A program made the position numbers and the translations under genes. Below, one piece after another: positions 1 through 9,279 of a DNA stretch of 64,000 nt; position 1 is the stretch's first letter, and every line of letters begins with the position of its first letter. Location of the stretch: contig JAPPUL010000089.1 in assembly GCA_026874595.1 (NCBI GenBank), positions 799,284 to 863,283 of the forward strand, in the 5' to 3' direction. This DNA is from Sipunculus nudus (taxonomy: Eukaryota; Annelida; Sipuncula; Golfingiida; Sipunculidae). The notes under the pieces were generated by a model. That model was not told the DNA's origin, did not search any database, and was given only the letters and a program-made list of their open reading frames with translations.

Positions 1-64
1 GCAAAAAGCCTAAACTAAAGACTATTATTAAAAATAGTTAATACCTAAAAATAGTGCAGAAATT

Positions 65-1894
65 ATGACAATACGAATGCTTGATAATGAAACAATAAGT
101 AAGATAGCGGCAGGAGAGATAATTTTAAACCCTTCATCAGTTGTGAGGGAGCTAATTGACAATGCAATAGATGCATGTGCAAAAGATGTAAGAATCTTGG
201 TAACAGAAGGTGGAAAAGATTTTATACAGGTAAAGGACAATGGTCACGGAATGTTTTTATCCGACTTAAAGATTGCGTGTAAAAAACATTCAACAAGCAA
301 AATAGCAGAATTTGAAGATATATACAAAACGAAGAGTCTTGGATTTAGAGGCGAGGCCTTACATTCTATAGCAGTTATGTCAGAGACTGAAATAATATCA
401 AAAGTAGAAGGAGAAGAACATGCAAACGCTATAAAACTAAGCTATGACAATGTAATAGAAACTAAACAAGTAGCAAGTAATCGAGGTACCACAGTAAACG
501 TTAAGAACTTGTTTTGTACAACCCCCGTAAGAAAGAAGGTCCTTAGACAAGCAAGTACAGAGTTTCGCTATATAAAAGATATTTTTATAAGTAAGACAAT
601 CCCATACAATAATATAAGTTTTTCGCTTGTACACAATGATTTAGAGATTTTAAGCACAAATAAATCCTCAAATCGCTTATCAAGAATAGAAGATTTCTTT
701 GGCAAAGAACTTGCCCAAGGACTAATATATATTGAAGACCAAACAGAAAACTATAAAGTAACAGGATACATATCAAATCCAAACTTTTTTAAAAAAAGTA
801 AGAAATATCAATTTATTTATATTAATGGACGACCAATATCTTCTCCTGCAATATCTGTTGCAATTGCTAATGCTTATAAGTCTATAACGCCAATAGGTTC
901 TTATCCATGTATATTTTTATTTATTGAAATATCTCCAGAATGTCTTGACGTCAATATACACCCATCCAAAAAAGAAGTTGCTATACTTACAAAAAGTTCA
1001 ATATACGATTTTATTAATCATGTATTAGAAATATCATTACGTAATGCAACAAATATTGCTCCAGAAATAGAATTTACAGATAGAGGATTAAAAGAATCCT
1101 TACAATCTAAAAAATCAGCTTATACAACCAAATATGAATACTTGGAAACTAAAGAGCCTATGCAAGAATCTAATAACGCTCATCAGATTCAAAAAGGATT
1201 TAATAGTCCAAAAGAAAATATAGCGTCGGCTAAAAAGAATTACATTCCCTACAAAACAACTCAAGGAGATAAAAAAAAAGAGCACAAGAAAAGTTATCCA
1301 AGCCAAATACTAGCTGGAGATAATTATACTATACTTGGGACTCTATTTAACACATATATACTAATAGAGTCAAACAATACTTTTATAATGCTTGACCAGC
1401 ATGCCGCACATGAAAGATTACAATACGAAAAAATAAGAGAAACAATAAAATCAAATACTATTCCATCACAAAACCTATTAAGACCTTTCATTATAGAAGT
1501 TAGTCCTTCGCATATATCTAATATAAAAGATAAAGAAAACAGCATTGCTAAATTAGGATTTCATATAGAACCCTTTTCAAAGGAAAGTTATATAGTAAAT
1601 TCAATACCAAGCTTTCTTAAAATGGATAGTGCTCGCGATTCTATTGAATATCTTTTAGAATTATGTATAGACAATAAAACTGTTCCAAAAGCTCTTAATT
1701 ACTTAGAGGAAGTAATGAAGCGTAAAGCTTGTAGGAGTGCAATTAAATCAGGGGACCTAATATCAGATGATGAAATAATCTATTTGTTAAACGAACTTGC
1801 TAACTATCCAAACCCTTTTGCCTGCCCACACGGACGCCCTACCATATTAAGCTTAGATAGGAATAGCTTAGAAAACCTATTTTTAAGAACTTAG
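65..1894 (+). CDS. mutL: DNA mismatch repair protein MutL, endonuclease type
   Basis: MutL couples mismatch recognition by MutS to strand incision. The N-terminal GHKL ATPase region (about residues 1-330) is plain: IAAGEI near residue 14, the catalytic Glu and the Asn of RELIDNAIDA, then DNGHGM and GFRGEAL. The C-terminal half carries the metal-dependent nicking motif DQHAAHERLQYE near residue 444, which fits DQHA-x2-E-x4-E, plus the later ACRSAIK and CPHGRP elements. This is therefore the self-nicking MutL found in bacteria without MutH. At 609 residues it has normal length. The start gives the usual short lead before the ATPase; no clear Shine-Dalgarno site precedes it. A helicase-nuclease gene follows after 18 bp. 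Confidence 0.95.
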   Translation: MTIRMLDNETISKIAAGEIILNPSSVVRELIDNAIDACAKDVRILVTEGGKDFIQVKDNGHGMFLSDLKIACKKHSTSKIAEFEDIYKTKSLGFRGEALHSIAVMSETEIISKVEGEEHANAIKLSYDNVIETKQVASNRGTTVNVKNLFCTTPVRKKVLRQASTEFRYIKDIFISKTIPYNNISFSLVHNDLEILSTNKSSNRLSRIEDFFGKELAQGLIYIEDQTENYKVTGYISNPNFFKKSKKYQFIYINGRPISSPAISVAIANAYKSITPIGSYPCIFLFIEISPECLDVNIHPSKKEVAILTKSSIYDFINHVLEISLRNATNIAPEIEFTDRGLKESLQSKKSAYTTKYEYLETKEPMQESNNAHQIQKGFNSPKENIASAKKNYIPYKTTQGDKKKEHKKSYPSQILAGDNYTILGTLFNTYILIESNNTFIMLDQHAAHERLQYEKIRETIKSNTIPSQNLLRPFIIEVSPSHISNIKDKENSIAKLGFHIEPFSKESYIVNSIPSFLKMDSARDSIEYLLELCIDNKTVPKALNYLEEVMKRKACRSAIKSGDLISDDEIIYLLNELANYPNPFACPHGRPTILSLDRNSLENLFLRT

Positions 1895-1912
1895 AATAAA
1901 GCCAAAAGCTCT

Positions 1913-4711
1913 ATGAACTTTACAGAAGAACAACTATATGCAATAAAAGATATTAAAAACAACCTACTGATAAACGCAGGGCCTGGAACAGGTAAAACAA
2001 GTATTATAGCAGAGAAAGTATCTTATTTAATAGACAAAGGCTATAACCCCAAAAATATCTTAGCAACCACCTTTACAAACAAAGCAAAAGATGAATTAAA
2101 ATATAGAATATCAAAAGCCTGTAGAAAACCGCCACATAATATAACAATAGATACTATCCATGGTTTTGCAAGACGCATAATAAAAGAGTTTACTTATGTC
2201 GTATCTGATCGCAGTTTGTCTATATTGGACGAGCTTAATCATAGAATGTTAATAATAAATAATTACCCTAAACTAAATATATCAGAATCTAGCTTTTCTG
2301 AAAATTCAATATACAAACATATATTTAAACTCTTCAGTTTCTTTGATGCTATTAACGAGCGTTTTGTAAATATAGAAAACTTAAAGGAACTTGTAGATAT
2401 AAGATCAAAATATAATAAACGAAGTTTACACAGCCTATATAAAGAAGGAGTGTTACTAACCGATAAAGAGATACTAAACATTTTTAATGCCTATAGAAAA
2501 TTCATGTGGAAGAATAAGTACCTTGACTTTTCTCAAACCCTAAAGCTTGCATATCATCTACTAAATGAATACCCTAAAATACAAAATATCCTACAAAACA
2601 GATATAAATATATCCTAGTAGATGAATATCAAGATGTAAGCAAATTACAACATGCAATATACAAATTATTGTCAAATAGCGATAATAAAATATGCTTCGT
2701 AGGAGACACAGCACAAAGTCTTTATGAGTTTAGAGGTGCCTCTTCACATAATTTAAGCATGGTGAAAAAAGACTTTGAAAAAGTCAAGGAGCGAAGAATA
2801 ACAAAAAACTTTAGGTCAACAAGCCACATAATATCATTTGCAAATTCAATAAGCGCCTGTATGAATATAGAAGGGTTAAGTAAGCAAAAAGGAGTAAGGA
2901 CGGATAGGGATAATACAGTAATACTGCTTGAGGATGAGACAGCAAAAAAGAGTGCAGAACATATAGTTAAAGCAATACAAAGCCTTTATAAGCAAAAGAT
3001 AATATCAAGCTATAACGATGTTGCTCTACTATTTAATAGTGTACGTTTTCAATTCATAAGAGAAGGATATAAAGAGGTATTTGAAGAACATAATATACCC
3101 TATACTATACATAAATCAGGTAATTATTTCGAGGAAGAGCCTATAAGTACCTTAATTTTTCTAGTTAGCCTAATCCTTGAGGAAGAGTTTTTTTATACAA
3201 GTTTAATAGAACTATTAGATCGTCTTGGAGTAGAAACTTTAAGCGTACTACTAACAAATGTACCTAAAGATAAGAAGATATCGTTCAACGAAATAGCACC
3301 TGATATGTTAATTAAAACATATAAAATTACTTCTAAGTCGGACCTAACAATAATAGAAAACCTATATTCTATATATAGTAAAATATGCTCTAATAAGACT
3401 ATCTCAAGCATAGAAATTATATATGATATATTAAGACTAACCCCATACTTAAGCAAAGCCATTATAGACGGTAATATTCATATATTAACCCAACTGGGAT
3501 ATTTAACTGGTATTGCAAAGTCCTATATAAATTATGGCGACAAATCTATATTAAAGTTCCTACATTCGTTAATTGTTCTAAAAGATAAAAGACGTATAGA
3601 TTTAGATAAAAGAGTTAAAGATAGCGTAACAATAAGCACAATACACAGTACCAAAGGACTTGAGTATAAAATAGTATTCCTTTGCAATGTAAATTTAAAT
3701 ACAAAAACCTATAATGGTTTTAGTACAAAATTAGATATTGAAGATAATGAAAACCCAGATGCACTAATATTACAAGAAAAGATAAGATTATTCTATACAG
3801 GAATAACAAGAGCCAAAGATTATCTTTTCTTATCATATTCAAAAAATACAATATATCAAAAAACTCAAAGACTACATCACTTAATTAAAGAAAGCATAAA
3901 ACATAATAATGTAGGACATTATGAACCAACCGCTATTAAAGTTCTTGAATCCGCAAAAGATAATGTAGAAAATAGTGCAGATGAACAAAAAGAATCATTA
4001 ACACTAAGCAGTAGCAAAATAAATACGTATATACGTTGCCCTTTAACATATAGTTTACAATATAAATATAATTTTATAATTCCCGAAACAAAAGAAGCCC
4101 AGTTTGGAATATTAATTCATAATGTACTAGAATACCTACATTCAATAGGAGAGGCTAACACAAAAATTAAAAAAGATGTTGATATATATTTTAAAAAAGA
4201 ACTTGATAAATATGATAAAAAAGATAGGGCTTCATTTAATAAGCTGGGAAATGAGATAATCGATAAATATATAAAAGAGACCTACCCTAAGATTAAATCT
4301 AAAATAAAATATATAGAAAAAGACTTTGAAATATACTTCAGCCAAAACAGATTAGTAGGCAAAGTAGATTTAATACTAAAAGAAGAGGGAGGACTACATA
4401 TAATAGATTTTAAAACAGGGCAAGTAAAAGATGATATAGATGATATAAAAGAGAAACAATTACTTATATATACTCTTGCGATAGAAAAAGGAGGAGAAAC
4501 AGTAAAAAGAGCCAGTGCCTACTATCTTAAATCCGGTTATATACAAAGTTATAAAATAGATAGAGGTAAACTAAAAGATTTAGAATTAGAAATAATAAGA
4601 ATTTTTGATGAACTAAACTCAAATAATGACACATTGCTCTATCCAACACCCTCGACAGATAGCTGTTCAAAGTGTTATTATAAAATAATCTGTCCGTATA
4701 AGGAATGTTAA
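1913..4711 (+). CDS. UvrD/PcrA-type helicase fused to iron-sulfur PD-(D/E)XK nuclease
   Basis: A superfamily 1 helicase with a C-terminal nuclease, 932 residues. All helicase motifs are intact: FTEEQ, Walker A AGPGTGKT (22-29), TIHGF, VDEYQD (about 236), GDTAQSLYEFRGAS, NFRST, TIHSTKGLEY and FYTGITRAK. The nuclease region, from about residue 700, shows an IHN element, GKVDLI, IDFKTG (about 830) and a KQLLIYTLA element, so the active-site residues are present. One Cys near 708 and the final CxxCx5C (918, 921, 927) match the iron-staple pattern of AddB and Cas4-like nucleases. It is shorter than AddA, which lacks the cluster, and no addB lies beside it. It sits 18 bp after mutL, so a role in mismatch excision is an inference; general recombination repair is the alternative. 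Confidence 0.88.
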   Translation: MNFTEEQLYAIKDIKNNLLINAGPGTGKTSIIAEKVSYLIDKGYNPKNILATTFTNKAKDELKYRISKACRKPPHNITIDTIHGFARRIIKEFTYVVSDRSLSILDELNHRMLIINNYPKLNISESSFSENSIYKHIFKLFSFFDAINERFVNIENLKELVDIRSKYNKRSLHSLYKEGVLLTDKEILNIFNAYRKFMWKNKYLDFSQTLKLAYHLLNEYPKIQNILQNRYKYILVDEYQDVSKLQHAIYKLLSNSDNKICFVGDTAQSLYEFRGASSHNLSMVKKDFEKVKERRITKNFRSTSHIISFANSISACMNIEGLSKQKGVRTDRDNTVILLEDETAKKSAEHIVKAIQSLYKQKIISSYNDVALLFNSVRFQFIREGYKEVFEEHNIPYTIHKSGNYFEEEPISTLIFLVSLILEEEFFYTSLIELLDRLGVETLSVLLTNVPKDKKISFNEIAPDMLIKTYKITSKSDLTIIENLYSIYSKICSNKTISSIEIIYDILRLTPYLSKAIIDGNIHILTQLGYLTGIAKSYINYGDKSILKFLHSLIVLKDKRRIDLDKRVKDSVTISTIHSTKGLEYKIVFLCNVNLNTKTYNGFSTKLDIEDNENPDALILQEKIRLFYTGITRAKDYLFLSYSKNTIYQKTQRLHHLIKESIKHNNVGHYEPTAIKVLESAKDNVENSADEQKESLTLSSSKINTYIRCPLTYSLQYKYNFIIPETKEAQFGILIHNVLEYLHSIGEANTKIKKDVDIYFKKELDKYDKKDRASFNKLGNEIIDKYIKETYPKIKSKIKYIEKDFEIYFSQNRLVGKVDLILKEEGGLHIIDFKTGQVKDDIDDIKEKQLLIYTLAIEKGGETVKRASAYYLKSGYIQSYKIDRGKLKDLELEIIRIFDELNSNNDTLLYPTPSTDSCSKCYYKIICPYKEC

Positions 4712-4721
4712 AACGGAAGTC

Positions 4722-5993
4722 TTATAAATTATAAATTATATTAAAAACTTCTATATTAAAATCTGGTTTTTCTAAAAGAACTAAGGAATTAGGAGGTGCC
4801 TTATCAATTTTGCTATAAGTCATATCTAATATCAAATTAACGTTAAAATATACAGTAGAGCCTGAAAATAGCAAACAGGCAAGCCTATCACCAACACTAA
4901 TATTATTTTTAACTTCCAGTACAATAAACTCTTCTATCAACTCCCTAACAATGCCAACAAAATTAGAAGGAACTGAAGATCTATTATTATCATAAGACAC
5001 TGAATAAGAATTATTAATATCATTAATAAAAGCAGTTGTAAAATCTCTACTTGAGGTTTGCATTAAATTAGATGAAAGTGTATCTATAGTTTCAGGATTA
5101 GTGTTATTAGCATAATAATTATTAATTAAACTCCTATATAAACTAACAACAAACCCAAGATACATAAGACTCTTAGAGCGTCCTTCAATTTTTATAGATT
5201 CTATCCCCGAATTAATTATATCATAAACATAATCCAAACCTAAAAGGTCCTTTGAATTCATAGGATAACAACTTAACATATCTTCATTTCCATCACTTCC
5301 ATCATCTACAGATTCTATAACATCATACTTCCATCTACATGACTGAGTACACCCTCCTTTGTTTGCATCCCTAAACGCTGTATAATTCGATATAACACAT
5401 TTACCTGAATAGGCCATACACATAGAACCATGTACAAATATCTCAAGCTCTATATCACATGCATATTTAATCTCTATTGCCTCTTTAAGAGATACCTCTC
5501 GAGCTAATACTACACGTTTTGCTCCCAACGACTTCCAAAAACTTATAGATGATATCGAAGATGATGAGGCCTGGGTTGAAATATGTATATCATAATTTGT
5601 ATATTCCTTAACAAGCGAGAATACTCCTATATCTGATACTATTATCCCATCTAAACCAAAACCCTTTATCTCTAAAAGATATTCTCTAACTAGCTCTATA
5701 TCTGCATTATACAAATAACTATTTAGAACTAAATAAACTTTTACTTTTCTTTCCTTCGCATAACGGATTATCTCTTTTAATTCAGATATACAAAAGTTTG
5801 CTGATGAACTCCTTAATCCAAAGGACTTTCCAGCAAGATATATTGCAGAAGCTCCATATAATATTGCAACCCGTGCCTTTTCTATATCACCCGCAGGGAC
5901 AAGCAACTCTATCTTTTTAGCATTTTGCTTTTCTTCTGAAAAATACTTATCTTCTTTACAAAACTCTTTATCTATTAAGCCTTGCCTCTTCAT
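4722..5993 (-). CDS. Peptidase U32 family protein
   Basis: A 423-residue member of the U32 family. Characterised relatives (TrhP/YegQ, RlhA) act in hydroxylation of tRNA or rRNA rather than as true peptidases, and collagenase-type members also exist. The N-terminal barrel begins with ELLVPAGDIEKARVA. The family signature is complete, from HGSMCMAYSGKCVISNY to the Cys pair in GGCTQSCRWKY, which supplies the conserved cysteines. The C-terminal part is short compared with long U32 proteins. The gene converges on the helicase gene with only 10 bp between them, and its last codons form a small tandem repeat that includes the stop codon. Which substrate it acts on cannot be told from sequence. Confidence 0.87.
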   Translation of the reverse strand: MKRQGLIDKEFCKEDKYFSEEKQNAKKIELLVPAGDIEKARVAILYGASAIYLAGKSFGLRSSSANFCISELKEIIRYAKERKVKVYLVLNSYLYNADIELVREYLLEIKGFGLDGIIVSDIGVFSLVKEYTNYDIHISTQASSSSISSISFWKSLGAKRVVLAREVSLKEAIEIKYACDIELEIFVHGSMCMAYSGKCVISNYTAFRDANKGGCTQSCRWKYDVIESVDDGSDGNEDMLSCYPMNSKDLLGLDYVYDIINSGIESIKIEGRSKSLMYLGFVVSLYRSLINNYYANNTNPETIDTLSSNLMQTSSRDFTTAFINDINNSYSVSYDNNRSSVPSNFVGIVRELIEEFIVLEVKNNISVGDRLACLLFSGSTVYFNVNLILDMTYSKIDKAPPNSLVLLEKPDFNIEVFNIIYNL

Positions 5994-6057
5994 ACACCAA
6001 TACCAATCAATCTCAAGCCCACAACCCTATCTACTATTAGATTCATAATAGTTATCC

Positions 6058-6504
6058 TTAAAAGGTCCTATTATATTTTTTAATCGCATGTCGTGCAAGA
6101 TAATCACATCTCTCATTCTCTTTATGACCAGAATGCCCTCTAATCCAATTAAATTCTACCTCATGCCCTCTACATACTTTAAGCAATTCTATCCACAAAT
6201 CTACATTCTCTACTTTCTCACGCTTGTTCCTCTTCCAATTGTTTGATGCCCACCTCGTTAACCAACCCTTTGTTATTGCATCCACTATTAGTTTTGAGTC
6301 CGTATATATCTGCACCCTACACCTTTCTTTCAACGCTGACAATCCTTCTATTACCGCTTTAAGCTCCATCCTATTATTAGTCGTTAGCTTACAGCTTCCC
6401 GATAACTCCTTATATGCCCCCTCAAACTTAAGTATAACTCCATAACCTCCAGGCCCAGGATTGCCAGAACAGGCCCCATCTGTATATATTTCTACATTCT
6501 TCAT
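6058..6504 (-). CDS. rnhA: Ribonuclease HI
   Basis: Cleaves the RNA strand of RNA-DNA hybrids in the cytoplasm. The 148-residue length is standard for bacterial RNase HI. The four acidic active-site residues are visible in order: the Asp of IYTDGACSGNPGPGG, the Glu of NNRMELKAV, the Asp of IYTDSKLIVDA and the late Asp of ERCDYLA. The WIRGHSGHKENE loop carries the conserved catalytic His. It lies between thiC and the U32 gene on the same strand, with short gaps and no clear shared function. Confidence 0.97.
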   Translation of the reverse strand: MKNVEIYTDGACSGNPGPGGYGVILKFEGAYKELSGSCKLTTNNRMELKAVIEGLSALKERCRVQIYTDSKLIVDAITKGWLTRWASNNWKRNKREKVENVDLWIELLKVCRGHEVEFNWIRGHSGHKENERCDYLARHAIKKYNRTF

Positions 6505-6540
6505 TCTACTGGATACTTAATTATCTACTCACAATAGTTA

Positions 6541-6575
6541 TATCTTTTAATATTAAAAGCATATCTAATGCTTTT
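6541..6575 (-). terminator. Possible hairpin terminator at the end of thiC
   Basis: Two overlapping inverted repeats. 6555-6562 and 6568-6575 form a perfect 8 bp stem (AAAAGCAT / ATGCTTTT) with a 5-base loop that contains the thiC stop codon. A 16 bp palindrome (CTTTTAATATTAAAAG) lies at 6544-6559. On the minus strand the stem ends in TTTTAATATT. The low GC content makes it a weak intrinsic terminator, so it may only be a 3' end hairpin. Confidence 0.35.
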
Positions 6576-7845
6576 GTCGGATCTTTTCAAGATTATCATT
6601 TGTTACTTTAATTGAACAGAAATTAGGTCCGCACATTGAACAGAACTCTTTGTCTTCTGCAAGCCCTTCTTCTCTCATTGACTTTGCCTTTTCAGGATCT
6701 AATGATAAGTCGTATTGTGCCTGCCAATCAAACTTAAAACGTGCTTGGGAAAGCTTCTTATCTCGTTCTTTTGCCCCCGGTATCCCACGTGCTATATCTG
6801 ATGCGTGTGCTGCTATCTTATAGGCTATTATCCCTGCTCGTACATCTTCTTTATTTGGTAAGCCCAAATGCTCTTTAGGCGTTACATAACATAGAAAACT
6901 TGCTCCGTGATATGCCGCAAGTGTTGCTCCTATACTAGATGTTATATGATCATACCCTGGTGCTATGTCTGTTACTAAGGGACCTAGTACGTAAAACGGG
7001 GCTTCATGACAGTATTCTTTTTGTAAATCCATGTTCTTTTTTATCTGATCTAATGGTATGTGGCCCGGACCCTCTACCATAACCTGCACCCCCTTCGCCC
7101 AGGCTCGTTTTGTTAGTTTGCCAAGCTCTTTTAACTCTGCTATTTGTGCCTCATCTGTTGCATCTTCTATACACCCAGGGCGTAGTGAATCTCCCAAGCT
7201 TATTGTCACATCATATTCATGCAATATCTCCAGTATCTCTTCATAAGCTTCGTATAACGGATTCTCTTTTTCTTTCCTTGTCATCCATTTTGCTATTAGC
7301 GCTCCTCCTCGACTTACAATGCCCATTACCCTATCTTTTGTAAGCGGAATCATATCTTTTAATATTCCACAATGGATTGTCATATAATCTACACCTTGTT
7401 TTGCCTGCTTCTCTATAACGTCAAGAATATCTTGTTTCGTTATATCTAATATATCTTTATCTACCACCGCCTGATACAACGGTACGGTCCCTATCGGAAT
7501 CGGAGATTCCTTAATCATCTTAACTCGTACCTCATCCAAATCCCCGCCTGTACTTAGATCCATTACTGTATCTGCACCATATTGTATCGAATATTGCAGC
7601 TTCTCAAGCTCTTCATCCACTGAAGCCGATACTGCTGACATCCCTATATTTGCATTTATTTTCGTTGTTAATATCCGCCCTATTCCCATCGGCTTTAAGT
7701 TTGTATGATTTATATTTGCTGGGATTATCATCCGCCCTCGTTTAATCTCTTCTAAAATTGTCCCCTCCTCTATACTCTCTATCTCCGATACTTCTCGCAT
7801 CTCTTTCGTTATCTCATTTGCCCTTGCATAATCTAATTGAGTCAT
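6565..7845 (-). CDS. thiC: Phosphomethylpyrimidine synthase ThiC
   Basis: Radical SAM enzyme that turns aminoimidazole ribotide into hydroxymethylpyrimidine phosphate for thiamine synthesis. The C-terminal iron-sulfur motif CSMCGPNFC (Cx2Cx4C) is intact, and blocks such as NINHTN, MTIHCGI and [11 protein letters not shown] match the family. I chose the start at 7845 rather than an in-frame start 15 codons upstream, because a GGAGG site sits four bases before this ATG. The protein is then 426 residues, the short form that lacks the extra N-terminal region of enterobacterial ThiC. No other thi gene is in the window. The leader holds no recognisable TPP riboswitch but does hold a long minisatellite. 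Confidence 0.95.
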   Translation of the reverse strand: MTQLDYARANEITKEMREVSEIESIEEGTILEEIKRGRMIIPANINHTNLKPMGIGRILTTKINANIGMSAVSASVDEELEKLQYSIQYGADTVMDLSTGGDLDEVRVKMIKESPIPIGTVPLYQAVVDKDILDITKQDILDVIEKQAKQGVDYMTIHCGILKDMIPLTKDRVMGIVSRGGALIAKWMTRKEKENPLYEAYEEILEILHEYDVTISLGDSLRPGCIEDATDEAQIAELKELGKLTKRAWAKGVQVMVEGPGHIPLDQIKKNMDLQKEYCHEAPFYVLGPLVTDIAPGYDHITSSIGATLAAYHGASFLCYVTPKEHLGLPNKEDVRAGIIAYKIAAHASDIARGIPGAKERDKKLSQARFKFDWQAQYDLSLDPEKAKSMREEGLAEDKEFCSMCGPNFCSIKVTNDNLEKIRQKH

Positions 7846-8426
7846 ATTACCTCCATAAGTGTACATCAACTCTTGCTTTCCTTTTCTCACTTTCCCTTCT
7901 CGTTATAACCATCTTATAACATCCTCCTCATTCGCCTAATACCATCTATTCGCCTCTAAATATATCCTAATATCCTGCCCTCATCCTGCCCCTCATCCTG
8001 CCCTCATCCTGCCCCTCATCCTGCCCCCATCCTGCCCCTCATCCTGCCCCCATCCTGCCCTCATCCTGCCCCCATCCTGCCCTCATCCTGCCCCCATCCT
8101 GCCCTCATCCTGCCCCCATCCTGCCCTCATCCTGCCCCCATCCTGCCCTCATCCTGCCCTCATCCTGCCCTCATCCTGCCCCCATCCTGCCCCCATCCTG
8201 CCTTTTGTTGCACCTTTTTATGTTTCTTTTTCTTTTTAAATACTCACATTCATTCCTTCACTCACACTCACTCAAAAACTACTTGCAACATAAGATAATA
8301 AATCTAATCTCTATTCCCTCATGCTTATAGCATAAATAGTAGTATTTAATTACCATTTTTACAACTAGTTCATCTAGATGTGATGTTTAATAATATACTT
8401 AGAATTCATTACTTAGTCTATAACTT
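7846..8426. other. Gap between zapA and thiC: minisatellite and small palindromes
   Basis: No gene is seen here. Both flanking genes run on the minus strand, so this is the thiC leader or promoter region. It contains the 11 bp tandem array at 7971-8208. Nearer zapA are two abutting palindromes, AACTAGTT at 8363-8370 and CATCTAGATG at 8371-8380, and a short hairpin ATGCTTATAGCAT near 8321. I looked for the conserved thi-box blocks of a TPP riboswitch on the minus strand and did not find them. No convincing -35/-10 pair was seen. Confidence 0.6.
7971..8208. repeat. 11 bp minisatellite, about 21 copies
   Basis: The plus-strand unit is CATCCTGCCCC or CATCCTGCCCT. From 8051 to about 8204 there are 14 units at an exact 11 bp period, mostly alternating the two variants to give a 22 bp super-repeat. 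The first part of the array has some 12 bp units and a worn first copy (TATCCTGCCC). On the minus strand, the sense strand of thiC, the array is a run of GGG or longer tracts joined by short CAGGAT-type loops. There are no spacers of unique sequence, so it is not CRISPR. Slippage during replication is the usual origin of such arrays. Confidence 0.95.
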
Positions 8427-8717
8427 CTAAGGTATGTCGGGGATACTATTATCCATGAATTCTATTATACTTTGAAGCCGCTTTTCTATTAAATCTATCT
8501 CTGCTTTTGTCTTGAACAACTCATCTGCTAGATTTAACGATGTTAGTATTGCTATCTTCTCTTTGGAGTAGCTTGGAAATCTCTTTAATAAATCTTCCAT
8601 CTTATCGTCTATCAAATCCGCTATCTTTGTTACTCGCTCCTTATCATCGTATTTAGATACTAACTTATAATCTTCCCCAAATATCTTAACCTCTACATAC
8701 TGTGGGACCTTTAACAT
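8427..8717 (-). CDS. zapA: Cell division protein ZapA
   Basis: ZapA bundles FtsZ filaments at the division site. The 96-residue protein fits the family: an N-terminal strand region (VEVKIFGEDYKL), a KIADLIDDKM segment like the ZapA helix, then the coiled-coil half with IAILTSLNLADEL. The ATG at 8717 has an AAGGAGAG site nine bases upstream, so I prefer it to the in-frame TTG seven codons earlier. It follows pheT and a small coiled-coil gene, an order common in many bacteria, which supports the assignment. Confidence 0.88.
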   Translation of the reverse strand: MLKVPQYVEVKIFGEDYKLVSKYDDKERVTKIADLIDDKMEDLLKRFPSYSKEKIAILTSLNLADELFKTKAEIDLIEKRLQSIIEFMDNSIPDIP

Positions 8718-8799
8718 TTTCTTTTGCTCTCCTTTCAATATAACAAGCCCTTTCCAATTTATTAATGATTTATATTCTTTCTTAATATATTCAATATAT

Positions 8800-9255
8800 T
8801 TATTCAGGTAGAAAGTTTATTGTGATGTTTGATGCTGTTGCAGCATCTTCTACTTCTTTCCCTCCTTTTATATCCTCACCTGTTTTCTCTGCCTTGTTAT
8901 CAAACGAACTGTTAACACCTAAATCTTCTCTTTTTCCTTCTCTTTTCTCTCCCCCTTTCCCTTTATCTTTACCTTCTTCTTGTTCTTCATCTTTTAAGCC
9001 AGAATCCCCTTCTTTAGAAAGCTGATACACCAGATTCTCTACCTTCGATATAACGTTCTGCCTTATTAAATCAAACCCTTGCCTATCTTCTAATAAATTA
9101 TCTATCTTCTTTGCTAAATTCTCTACCGTCTCCTTCTCCTTCGAAAGCTCTGCCTTCAATGCATTATTCTCTTCCATAAGCTGGGTATATCTTAATATCA
9201 TATATTGCAATTTGTCTTCAAGCTGCGTAAGCTTTTTTGATATTTCTTCTCTCAT
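8800..9255 (-). CDS. Small coiled-coil protein, ZapB-like
   Basis: A 151-residue protein. Residues 1-80 form one clear coiled coil (heptads such as LTQLEDKLQYMI and ENNALKAELSKEKE). Residues 80-150 are a charged, low-complexity tail rich in Lys, Glu and Gly that ends in ITINFLPE. Short coiled-coil proteins encoded directly before zapA often act with ZapA at the divisome, so a ZapB-like role fits the place and shape. The long charged tail is not typical of ZapB, and sequence alone cannot prove the role. It starts 24 bp after pheT, probably in the same operon. Confidence 0.6.
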   Translation of the reverse strand: MREEISKKLTQLEDKLQYMILRYTQLMEENNALKAELSKEKETVENLAKKIDNLLEDRQGFDLIRQNVISKVENLVYQLSKEGDSGLKDEEQEEGKDKGKGGEKREGKREDLGVNSSFDNKAEKTGEDIKGGKEVEDAATASNITINFLPE

Positions 9256-9279
9256 ATCCTAAAGCATCCTCTTGCATTA

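Noticed and set aside
1913-4711. AddA subunit
   Set aside because: It is about 300 residues shorter than AddA, has the iron-sulfur cysteines that AddA lacks, and has no addB beside it.
7971-8208. CRISPR array
   Set aside because: The units are 11 bp and directly adjoining, with no unique spacers and no cas gene nearby.
7846-8426. TPP riboswitch before thiC
   Set aside because: I looked for the conserved thi-box blocks on the minus strand and found none.
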